DNA of 64,000 nucleotides. Origin: Luteimonas gilva. GTDB lineage: Bacteria > Pseudomonadota > Gammaproteobacteria > Xanthomonadales > Xanthomonadaceae. The stretch covers positions 62,001 to 126,000 of the forward strand of contig NZ_SZUA01000003.1 in assembly GCF_005239095.1 (NCBI RefSeq). Reading direction: 5' to 3'. Position numbers and translations under genes: made by a program. Positions 15,468 through 21,695 of the stretch are shown here, one piece after another. The notes below the pieces were generated by a model. It ran no database searches and had not been told where the DNA came from. It saw only the letters and a list, made by a program, of their open reading frames with translations. Positions within the stretch are counted from its first letter, which is position 1. Each line of letters opens with the position of its first letter.

Positions 15468-16076
15468 ATGAACTTGCGCCGCCCACCCCGTCCAGGCACT
15501 CCGCCGTCCGCGCTGCAGCGGCCGGTGATGCTGGATCGCGGCGCGAGCGCGACGCCTTCGATCGCCGCCGCGGCCGGCGCCGATCTGAAGGCCGGCATGG
15601 ACGATTTCCTGCGTCAGCTCGACACCGCCCTGCGCGAAGACCCGAGCCTGGACCGCGATGCGCGCGATGCGCTGATGCAGCAGTTCGAAGGCGCGATGTC
15701 CGCGACGAACGGCGGCGCGCCGTCGATCGCCGCGCTCGCCGACCGTTCGCTGTGGGTGGACGCGGTGCAGTCGCTGCAGTCCAGCGGCGCGATGGGCGAA
15801 AGCGAAGCCAACGACCTCATCCGCCAGATCAACCAAGCGTTGCAGCCTTTGCAGCGCCGCGAGTCGCAGCTGGCGATCGAATTCAGCCGCCGCCTGCAGA
15901 CCGAAGGCGAAGAGAAAGCCTTGGCCTGGTTCCGCAAGGAAGCGGCCAGCTTGAACAACGCGCCGGACGCCGAACGCGCGGCGTCGACGCGGCCTTCGGC
16001 CGAAGTTTCGCCGCTGCGCAGCGAAACCATCCACTCCCGTTCCCGGCGTTTGCGCGGTCCTCCGGTCGCGCGTTGA
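15468..16076 (+). CDS. 202-aa protein with the shared accessory domain
   Basis: A 202-residue protein: a basic, Pro-rich N-terminus (MNLRRPPRPGTPPSAL) that resembles an unstructured secretion signal, a helical middle (DLKAGMDDFLRQLDTALRED), the domain shared with the 99-aa protein (about 104-163, with EFSRRLQTEGEEKALAWF), and a basic Ser/Arg-rich tail. No signal peptide and no known family. It has its own promoter box and a GAGGAC ribosome site, and is followed 71 bases later by the needle-like gene. A type III substrate or regulator is the natural guess. Confidence 0.7.
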   Translation: MNLRRPPRPGTPPSALQRPVMLDRGASATPSIAAAAGADLKAGMDDFLRQLDTALREDPSLDRDARDALMQQFEGAMSATNGGAPSIAALADRSLWVDAVQSLQSSGAMGESEANDLIRQINQALQPLQRRESQLAIEFSRRLQTEGEEKALAWFRKEAASLNNAPDAERAASTRPSAEVSPLRSETIHSRSRRLRGPPVAR

Positions 16077-16147
16077 TCGATGCAAGGCGCCTCGCGCGCA
16101 TCCCTACGAATTGCACTGATTAACGCTTGAATCCTGGAGAAACCATC

Positions 16148-16504
16148 ATGACGGTCGAAATCAACTATAACTATTCCTTCAACCAAGCCGCCGAAACCGA
16201 TCGCGCCGCGGAAGCCAAATCCAACCTCGGCAACGGCGGCGGCTGGCTGCGCGCCATCGCCCTGGCCCTGGGCAAGATCGCCGACGCGATGGGCGAGCGC
16301 ATGCTCGATCTGGCCCGCGACATCGACACCCTGCAGAAGCAGCAGAAGGACAACCCGGACGCCACCATCGACGGCAAGGGCCTGACCGAGCTGAACGCCG
16401 AGCTGCAGGTGCTCGGACAGCAGCTGGGACAGATGCTGCAGATGCTGGCCACGATCGTGAAGACCATAGGCGAAGGCAACAAGGACATCGCCCGCAAGCA
16501 GTAA
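16148..16504 (+). CDS. Second needle/filament-like helical hairpin protein
   Basis: A 118-residue protein with a short polar start, a Gly-rich joint and a helical hairpin: GGGWLRAIALALGKIADAMG begins helix 1, a turn lies at KDNPDATIDG, and helix 2 runs to TIVKTIGEGNKDIARKQ. The layout parallels the candidate SctF at 4857-5195: Gly linker, aromatic start, helix, Pro turn, helix, ending in a basic KRQ or RKQ. It could be a second needle, an EspA-type filament or a translocator-associated protein. Ribosome site GGAGA. A strong terminator follows. Confidence 0.65.
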   Translation: MTVEINYNYSFNQAAETDRAAEAKSNLGNGGGWLRAIALALGKIADAMGERMLDLARDIDTLQKQQKDNPDATIDGKGLTELNAELQVLGQQLGQMLQMLATIVKTIGEGNKDIARKQ

Positions 16505-16523
16505 GTCTTCCGGTGCGAAAAAA

Positions 16524-16555
16524 GGGCGCCCCCGTTCACGGGGGCGTTCCTTTTT
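16524..16555 (+). terminator. Rho-independent terminator after the accessory gene run
   Basis: CGCCCCCG-TTCA-CGGGGGCG (16527-16546) followed by TTCCTTTTT, with a matching A-run in front (16518-16523) that extends the stem. It separates the needle-like gene from the next exported protein and marks the end of the 14.7-16.5 kb unit. Confidence 0.85.
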
Positions 16556-16568
16556 GGGAGGTAGGCTC

Positions 16569-17270
16569 ATGGCTATGAAACCGTCGCATGCGATCGCTTT
16601 GCTGGCGCTGGCTCTGCCCGCCGCCGCTTGCGCCGCCGAAAACGGCGCCGCCGCCCGTTACGCGGGCGAGCCTTACATGGGCGCGGTCACCGCGCGCGTG
16701 CGCGCGCCCGACGGCACGCTGAAGAAGACCGACGTCGGCACCGGCAGCGCGCATTTCGAGAGATTGCGCGACGGCCGCACGCGTTTGGTGGTCGACGGTT
16801 TGATCAACAAGCAGACTGCGAGCTTCGTCCTGGACGGCAACGACGGCGCCGCAGGCTGGCGCGCCAGCGACGAGGGGGTGACGATGAACCTCGCCCCGGG
16901 CGGCAGCTTGCGCGGCAGCGGCACCGCCGGCGGCACCCAGCGCCTGAATTTCGACGGCGCGGTGACCGATGCGCATTTCGGCCTGGACATGGAAATGGAA
17001 GTGTTGCGATCCAAGCCCGGCGGCCCGCCGCCCGGCACCAAGATCCTGTTCCGCTACGACTTGGATCGCGATGGGACGGCGTCGCGCGGCCTCGGCGCGC
17101 GAGCGACGGCGGCGGGCATCGTTTCTTCGCCGGTGCGCACCACGTCCGGACGCAGCGCCGCGCAGAGCAACCGCCGCTGCAAGCGCACCGTTTGGCAGAC
17201 GCGCAACGTCGCCAGCTTGTCCAGCGCGCCGATGATCATGACCCGCGTGCCGGTGTGCGTGCAGTGGTGA
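16569..17270 (+). CDS. Exported protein of unknown function
   Basis: A 233-residue precursor with a signal peptide (MAMKPSHAIALLALALPAAA-C-AAE, cleavage near residue 22). The mature part reads like a beta-rich periplasmic domain (VDGLINKQTASFVLDGNDGA, GGTQRLNFDGAVTDAHFGLD) and ends with two cysteines (RRCKRTVW and VCVQW) that could form a disulphide. No family recognised. The ATG at 16569 has a strong GGGAGG site. Its stop codon overlaps the first possible start of the next gene by one base (TGATG), suggesting translational coupling. Confidence 0.65.
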   Translation: MAMKPSHAIALLALALPAAACAAENGAAARYAGEPYMGAVTARVRAPDGTLKKTDVGTGSAHFERLRDGRTRLVVDGLINKQTASFVLDGNDGAAGWRASDEGVTMNLAPGGSLRGSGTAGGTQRLNFDGAVTDAHFGLDMEMEVLRSKPGGPPPGTKILFRYDLDRDGTASRGLGARATAAGIVSSPVRTTSGRSAAQSNRRCKRTVWQTRNVASLSSAPMIMTRVPVCVQW

Positions 17271-18007
17271 TGCGGGCTCTTGTGGGAGGGGCTTCAGCCC
17301 CGACGATGCGCGCTGTCGATGCCGGGGCTGAAGCCCCTCCCACAAAAGCGAACCTGCTTTTCCGGTTGTTTTTCGTCGCACTCTGTTTCGCGCTGATGCC
17401 GGCGTCCGCCGGCGCGCAGAGCATGAAGAGCGCGCTCGGCGCCGCGTTGTCGCGGCCCGCGCCGGCGCAAGCGCCCGCGGCCGCGGTGCGCGCTTTGGAT
17501 TTCGCCCGCGATCCCGCGGTCACCGCGCGCGAGCGCGAGGCCTTCGTCGCGCACATCGCCGGCCAGCCCGGCGGCGAGGCGATGGCGCCGGCGATCCGCT
17601 CCGGGAAATTGATGGGCGAGTTCGATCGCCTATTGCGCCGTTACGGCTATTCGCCGCAGAACCTCGGCGACGTGCTGGCCGCGTATCTGGTCATCTGTTG
17701 GGAAATCGTCAACGAGGCCGATTCCAACGACGAGCCCGCGGGCCAGCGCGCGGTGCGCCGCCAACTCGCCGGCGCGCTGGCGTCGGTGCCTTCGATCGCG
17801 AAATTGAGCGATGCGCAGAAACAGGCGCAGGCCGAACGCACCGCGTATCTGACGATGGTGGCCGGATCCGCTTATCAGGAATTGAAGCGCGGCGGCCAAC
17901 GCGAACGCATCGCCGAGCTGCAGCGCGCGGTGCGTGCGGATCTGCTCAAGTCGGGCGTCGATCTGCGCACGCTGGATTTGACCAGCGGCGGTTTGATCGA
18001 GCGTTGA
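17270..18007 (+). CDS. Exported helical protein, possibly DUF6683-like
   Basis: A 245-residue frame with a signal sequence near residues 32-52 (LLFRLFFVALCFALMPASAG). The mature domain has GYSPQNLGDVLAAYLVICWE and VNEADSNDEPAGQRAVRRQL, a pattern I associate with the DUF6683 family, though not firmly. The start is uncertain: ATG 17270 overlaps the previous stop, ATG 17306 lies inside the loop of a perfect inverted repeat, and the first 35 residues are encoded by that repeat. Either the repeat was inserted at the gene start and adopted, or translation begins later at a non-ATG codon near the hydrophobic segment. Confidence 0.6.
   Translation: MRALVGGASAPTMRAVDAGAEAPPTKANLLFRLFFVALCFALMPASAGAQSMKSALGAALSRPAPAQAPAAAVRALDFARDPAVTAREREAFVAHIAGQPGGEAMAPAIRSGKLMGEFDRLLRRYGYSPQNLGDVLAAYLVICWEIVNEADSNDEPAGQRAVRRQLAGALASVPSIAKLSDAQKQAQAERTAYLTMVAGSAYQELKRGGQRERIAELQRAVRADLLKSGVDLRTLDLTSGGLIER
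17281..17344. repeat. GTGGGAGGGGC-type inverted repeat
   Basis: Two perfect 21-base arms, TGTGGGAGGGGCTTCAGCCCC (17281-17301) and its complement (17324-17344), each also containing its own small hairpin GGGGCTTCAGCCCC. It lies in the 5' end of the following gene's reading frame. Confidence 0.9.
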
Positions 18008-18016
18008 AACTCGCTT

Positions 18017-18100
18017 TTGTGGGCGCGGCTTTAGCCGCGAGCTTTTCCTGGGTCAGAACGCCCCGAGACAAAGAGCTCGCGGCTAAAGCCGCTCCCACAA
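18017..18100. repeat. GTGGG(A/C)GCGGCTTTAGCC-type inverted repeat
   Basis: Arms of 27 bases (18017-18043 and 18074-18100) complementary with one mismatch; each arm carries an inner GCGGCTTTAGCCGC hairpin. A close relative lies at 30715-30781. It sits between two convergent genes, where it could end both transcripts. Confidence 0.9.
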
Positions 18101-18109
18101 GAAAGCCGT

Positions 18110-19504
18110 TCAGCGGCTGCGCGCGATCTTGCGCGCCAGCCACCAGGCGGCGATCGAGCAGCCTAGGCCCACTACCAGTGCGGGCCGGACGATAGGATTA
18201 CGGGTCTCGTCCAGGAATCCGGCGCCGCCGGGAATGAACACGACCACCGCGATCGCCAGGCATCCGTAACCGGCCACCGCGAGCGCCCAGAACAGCCACT
18301 GCAGGCGCAACCAGCGATCGTCTTCGACCGGTTGCCTCGGCGCCTCTTCTTCTTCGGCCACCGCGGTTTTTTGTTGCGCGGGCGCCAAGCCCATCCAGAC
18401 AGCCAGCGCCTCGATCATCTTCTTGGCCAGGCTGTCGCCTTCTTCTTCGTCGCGGCGGAAGGCGCGCGCGGGCGCGGCACCGGTGTGGCCCGGCGGCGTC
18501 TGCTGGGCCATGTCGGTCTTCTGCGCGGCGCCGACCGAACCGTCGCCCCCGCCGCCTCCGCCTCCCGCCGGGTTCGGACGGCCGTCGACCAGCGGCGCCG
18601 ACTGCGAAGGCGGCACCGTCGCCGGCGGCGGCGCTGCGAACGGCAGGATGCGCGCCGGCTCGGCCATGACCGGCGCGGCGGGTGGCGGGCTGCCGGCGGG
18701 CAGAGCGGTCGCGGTGCGGCCGAGCGCGGCCTGGTCGGCGCGCGCCGACAACAAATTTTGCTGGTTCTGGATCAGGGCGCTGTCGGCCGCTCGCGCCGAA
18801 GCGGGCACGGCGTTGGCGAGGTTCGAATTCGCGGTCTGCAACGACGCCGGCACGTCGCGCGGCGGCGTCAGCGGCGCGCTGGCCGCATCGTGCAAGGCGT
18901 TGCGCGCCGCCAATGCTTGGGCACCCGGCGCGTTCAGCGCTTGGGCCGCTTGGTTCAGCAGGTTCGCGGCCGCGCTGCCCGCATTGGCGAGCGGCACCGC
19001 ATCCAAGGCCTTGCCGAGTTGTCCGGGCGGCAGATGGCCGCCCGCGTTCAGCAGATTCGAAGTCAGATCGCCGAGCTTGCCGAGCGGGCCCGACCCCTCT
19101 TGACCTTGGCCCAATAGGTTCTGGACCGCACCGTCGACCTTGCCCAGCGTGTTGGAAAGCACGTCGCCCGGATTCGGCAAGGATCCATTGCCCACGCCGT
19201 TGTTGTTGCCCGGCCCGCGCGGCGCGTCGCCGCCGTCGTGGTGGTGTCCGTGACCGTGCTTCACGCCGTCGTAGCCATTGGCGCCGTCGGACTGTCCCCA
19301 GCGGCCCTGGTCGTTGCTGGCTTCGCCGTTGCGCTCGTTCTGCAGGGCGTTCTGGCGCGCTTGATCGGCGCGATTGTCGCCATCGCCGCCATCCGGTCCA
19401 TTGCCGACGCCGTGGCCAGGGCCGTTGCCGTGTCCGGGGCCGTTGCTCCCCAAAAGGCCGTTCAAAAGCTTCAGGCCGATGGGGGTGGGGAGATCGATAC
19501 TCAT
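18110..19504 (-). CDS. Gly/His-rich protein with C-terminal membrane hairpin; candidate translocator or effector
   Basis: A 464-residue protein in three parts: a Gly/Asn/His-rich N-terminus (NGPGHGNGPGHGVGNGPDGG, and KHGHGHHHDGG near residue 90), a long Ala/Pro/Leu/Gln-rich low-complexity middle with LLGQG and LLNQAA helices, and a C-terminal 110 residues with an acidic cluster (EEEEAP), two membrane helices (LFWALAVAGYGCLAIAVVVF and PALVVGLGCSIAAWWLA) and a basic end (RKIARSR). No signal peptide. The ATG at 19504 has a GGAGGA site. The shared promoter box lies upstream. The hairpin plus polar body is a layout known for type III translocators, but no homologue is recognised, so this is inference. 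Confidence 0.65.
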   Translation of the reverse strand: MSIDLPTPIGLKLLNGLLGSNGPGHGNGPGHGVGNGPDGGDGDNRADQARQNALQNERNGEASNDQGRWGQSDGANGYDGVKHGHGHHHDGGDAPRGPGNNNGVGNGSLPNPGDVLSNTLGKVDGAVQNLLGQGQEGSGPLGKLGDLTSNLLNAGGHLPPGQLGKALDAVPLANAGSAAANLLNQAAQALNAPGAQALAARNALHDAASAPLTPPRDVPASLQTANSNLANAVPASARAADSALIQNQQNLLSARADQAALGRTATALPAGSPPPAAPVMAEPARILPFAAPPPATVPPSQSAPLVDGRPNPAGGGGGGGDGSVGAAQKTDMAQQTPPGHTGAAPARAFRRDEEEGDSLAKKMIEALAVWMGLAPAQQKTAVAEEEEAPRQPVEDDRWLRLQWLFWALAVAGYGCLAIAVVVFIPGGAGFLDETRNPIVRPALVVGLGCSIAAWWLARKIARSR

Positions 19505-19571
19505 GACGCGATTCCTCCGAATCCGAGGCAACCCCCCGTCGCGCGGGCGCAAAGCGCTCACGCTACCCGGA

Positions 19572-19616
19572 AGCTAAATCCATTGCGGCGGAGGCGATAC
19601 CTAGTGGCGACCCTAG
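19572..19616 (-). promoter_or_regulatory. Shared accessory-regulon promoter, copy C
   Basis: On the minus strand: CTAGGGT (19616-19610), six bases, TAGGT (19603-19599), 21 bases, TTAGCT (19577-19572). It matches copies B and D in register. It lies about 70 bases before the start of the Gly/His-rich gene. CCCTAGGG at 19611-19618 is itself a perfect palindrome. Confidence 0.6.
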
Positions 19617-19644
19617 GGTGCCCGGACGGATGTCGCAAAAAGAA

Positions 19645-19684
19645 AGGAGACCCGGAGGTCTCCTGAAATCCGGCCTGAGCCGGA
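19645..19684. terminator. Tandem hairpins, probable transcript end
   Basis: AGGAGACC-CGGA-GGTCTCCT (19645-19664) followed by TCCGGC-CTGA-GCCGGA (19669-19684). They lie downstream of the phosphatase gene (19770-20702, minus strand) and upstream of the Gly/His-rich gene; neither has a long T run, so strength is uncertain. Confidence 0.5.
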
Positions 19685-19769
19685 GGACTTTGTTGTGGCG
19701 GGCGCAGGCTAACTCAGCCCGAAAGTTAATGCAATGCTTTAATTGAAACGCATTAAAGTATTGATTTAA

Positions 19770-20702
19770 TTAATTATCTAGATTAAGAGCGGCGCGCTTG
19801 GTCTGGCGTCGCGCCTCGCGCGGCTGGTCCCAGGCGTTGTTGAACAGGGCCGGCTCCCAACTGCCATAGGTGGGGTTGGGCAGCATCCACCAGCGTTCGC
19901 CGAACCAGTCGCCGTATTCGTCCGCCAGCTTGGCGCGGTCGGTGGGGGTGTTGGCGACGATCTGGGCGAAATCGCCCAGCTGGTCGCCGAACTGCATCAG
20001 CACCCGGTATTGGCGCCCGGCCAGCCGGCGCCGGCAGTTCTTCTCGCTGCCGTTCTGCTCGCAATCCTTCACGAAGGTGCCCAGGCCCAGGAACACTTGG
20101 TCGTTGGCCACCGGCATGCCGACGGCTTTCAGGTTGGCGATGGTGGCGTCCTTCAGATGCACGGCGCGGTTGGACAGATAGAGCACGGTGATGCCTTTGG
20201 CGCTGGCGGCCTTGGCGAAATCGACCACGCCCGGCACGGCCTTGGCCTTCTTCTCGGCGACCCAGCGGTCCCAGCCGACTTCGTCGTATTCGCCGCCGTT
20301 CTTCACCAGCCGCGCTTGGTAGGGCGAGTTGTCCAGCACGGTCTCGTCCACGTCCATGATCACCGCGGGCTTCAGGCCCGCGGTCTGGCCGGCGTTGTCG
20401 CGTTCGTCCGGCACCAGCGCGTCCCAGTTCTTTTCCTTCAGCGCGACGTCGAGCTTGTCGGCGGCGGCGCGGTAGACGGTTTCGCACGCGGCGCGGTATT
20501 CGGCCGAGGTCTGCACCCAGAGGACGGCGTTGAGATTGTCGTCGGCGGAGTTGTTCGAGGCTGCGCCTGCCGGTTTCGCATCCGCGACGGGTTTCGTTTC
20601 CGCGGGCCCGCTATTGCTTCCTGCGGGAGCCGTGAAAGAAGCGGGCTTGCAGGCGGCAAGCGTCAGGGTCAGCAGCGAAAGGGTCAGCAGCGTCGGACGC
20701 AT
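19770..20702 (-). CDS. HAD-superfamily acid phosphatase / 5'-nucleotidase lipoprotein (class B/C type)
   Basis: A 310-residue lipoprotein: signal peptide and lipobox (LLTLTLAACKPA, Cys about 18), an Ala/Pro/Lys linker, then the phosphatase domain with the nucleophile motif VIMDVDETVLDNSPYQARLV (DxDET), the specificity loop VLYLSNRAVHLKD (SNR) and the late acidic motif LMQFGDQLGDF (GDQLGDF). This is the pattern of the lipoprotein e(P4)/acid phosphatase family, which dephosphorylates nucleotides or small phosphoesters at the cell surface. The start was placed at ATG 20702, directly before the hydrophobic segment; an upstream ATG would add 26 Arg-rich residues. Confidence 0.85.
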   Translation of the reverse strand: MRPTLLTLSLLTLTLAACKPASFTAPAGSNSGPAETKPVADAKPAGAASNNSADDNLNAVLWVQTSAEYRAACETVYRAAADKLDVALKEKNWDALVPDERDNAGQTAGLKPAVIMDVDETVLDNSPYQARLVKNGGEYDEVGWDRWVAEKKAKAVPGVVDFAKAASAKGITVLYLSNRAVHLKDATIANLKAVGMPVANDQVFLGLGTFVKDCEQNGSEKNCRRRLAGRQYRVLMQFGDQLGDFAQIVANTPTDRAKLADEYGDWFGERWWMLPNPTYGSWEPALFNNAWDQPREARRQTKRAALNLDN

Positions 20703-20786
20703 CGGGCGCTCCGCAGGTCGGCGAGGGCGCGAGTGTAGCGAAGTGAAGCGGCGGCATCGTGGCAATGCCAGCGATGCCATGTTTCC

Positions 20787-20936
20787 TCCCCCCTTGCGGG
20801 GGAGGATGCCCGAAGAGCAGGAGAGGGGAACGAGCGAAGCGAGTGCTTTGCCTTTGGCGAGATCCCCGCCAAAAGCCGAACCCTCTCCCTGGCGCTTCGC
20901 GCCTGTCCTTCTCCCGAAGTGGGAGAGGGCAAAGCT
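20787..20936. repeat. Long composite intergenic repeat
   Basis: Same building blocks as 13748-13972: CCCCCTTGCGGGGGAGGATG arm, the joint CCGCCAAAAGCCGAACCCTC, the CTTCGCGC hairpin and a closing arm CGAAGTGGGAGAGGG. The outer CCTCCCCC/GGGGGAGG parts pair locally. It fills the space between the phosphatase and acetyltransferase genes. Confidence 0.6.
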
Positions 20937-21431
20937 TCAAGGCGTCGCGATCTGCAGGGATACCTCTTTCTTGCCGTCCGCGACCCATTGCCGGCCGACT
21001 TCGCGGAAGCCGAACTTCGCGTGGAAGCGGCTGGAGCCTTCGTTGAAAGGCACGGTGTAGAATTCGCAGGTCACCCGCGGCACGGCTTGCGCGCGGGCGT
21101 ACGCGAACAGATCCTCGTACAACGCGTTGCCGAGTTTCCGCCCCTGCCGCGCCGACGAAACGATGATGCGGTCGACGTACAGGAAACGCGGATAGCGTTC
21201 GGCGAACCAGCGGTAGTTCGGGCTGTCGTAATCGGCGCCCTCGCGGAAAGCGAGCAGGAAGGCGGCCACGCTGCCGTCGATGTCGGCCACACGGTGATAG
21301 GCCGCCTGCGCGTCGAGCTCGCGCAAACGCGCGGCGTCCATCGGGCTGACCAGGGCTTCGGATTCCAGGTTCAGCGCCAGGATCGCGGCGTGATCGGCCG
21401 CGGTCGCATCGCGAATCGAGGGCGTGCTCAT
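20937..21431 (-). CDS. GNAT-family N-acetyltransferase
   Basis: A 164-residue acetyltransferase. It opens SIRDATAADHAAILALNLES (R-x-A-x-x-x-D start of the GNAT fold), has VDRIIVSSARQGRKLGNALY, which carries the acetyl-CoA loop RQGRKLG, and closes with FNEGSSRFHAKFGFREVGRQ. Substrate unknown. The ATG at 21431 overlaps the stop of the upstream small membrane-protein gene by four bases (ATGA), so the two are co-translated. Confidence 0.85.
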   Translation of the reverse strand: MSTPSIRDATAADHAAILALNLESEALVSPMDAARLRELDAQAAYHRVADIDGSVAAFLLAFREGADYDSPNYRWFAERYPRFLYVDRIIVSSARQGRKLGNALYEDLFAYARAQAVPRVTCEFYTVPFNEGSSRFHAKFGFREVGRQWVADGKKEVSLQIATP

Positions 21432-21655
21432 GGCCAGCCCGTCAGCAGGTTCTGCACCCGGGCGATCGTGCGGTCGGAGGCGAGACGAGCGGTCAGCAGC
21501 AAGGCGATGCCGATGAGCGCGCAGACCGGCGGCGCGATCTCGCGCGTCTGCGGCGAGGGCATCCACCACAGGAACAGCGCCACCGCGGCGAAGAACAAGC
21601 CGAAGACGGCCAGGAAAATGCGGCCGCGGCGGATTTGGCTGGCATCGATGTCCAT
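21428..21655 (-). CDS. Small two-helix membrane protein, unknown
   Basis: A 75-residue protein with two membrane helices (IFLAVFGLFFAAVALFLWWM and VCALIGIALLLTARLA) joined by a short polar loop, and a basic N-terminus. No family is recognised. Overlap with the acetyltransferase start shows the two form a small operon just downstream of the helicase gene. Confidence 0.65.
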   Translation of the reverse strand: MDIDASQIRRGRIFLAVFGLFFAAVALFLWWMPSPQTREIAPPVCALIGIALLLTARLASDRTIARVQNLLTGWP

Positions 21656-21669
21656 GCCGCTAGCGTACC

Positions 21670-21695
21670 GTAGGGTGGGCCAAGGCCCACCCTAC
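21670..21695. repeat. GTAG-type REP hairpin
   Basis: GTAGGGTGGGCC-AA-GGCCCACCCTAC, a perfect 12-bp hairpin. Its right arm supplies the TAG stop codon of the Rep helicase gene (21692-21694). A partial relative (GGGCCAAGGCCCAACCTAC) sits at about 23877-23895 just before tdk. Confidence 0.9.
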
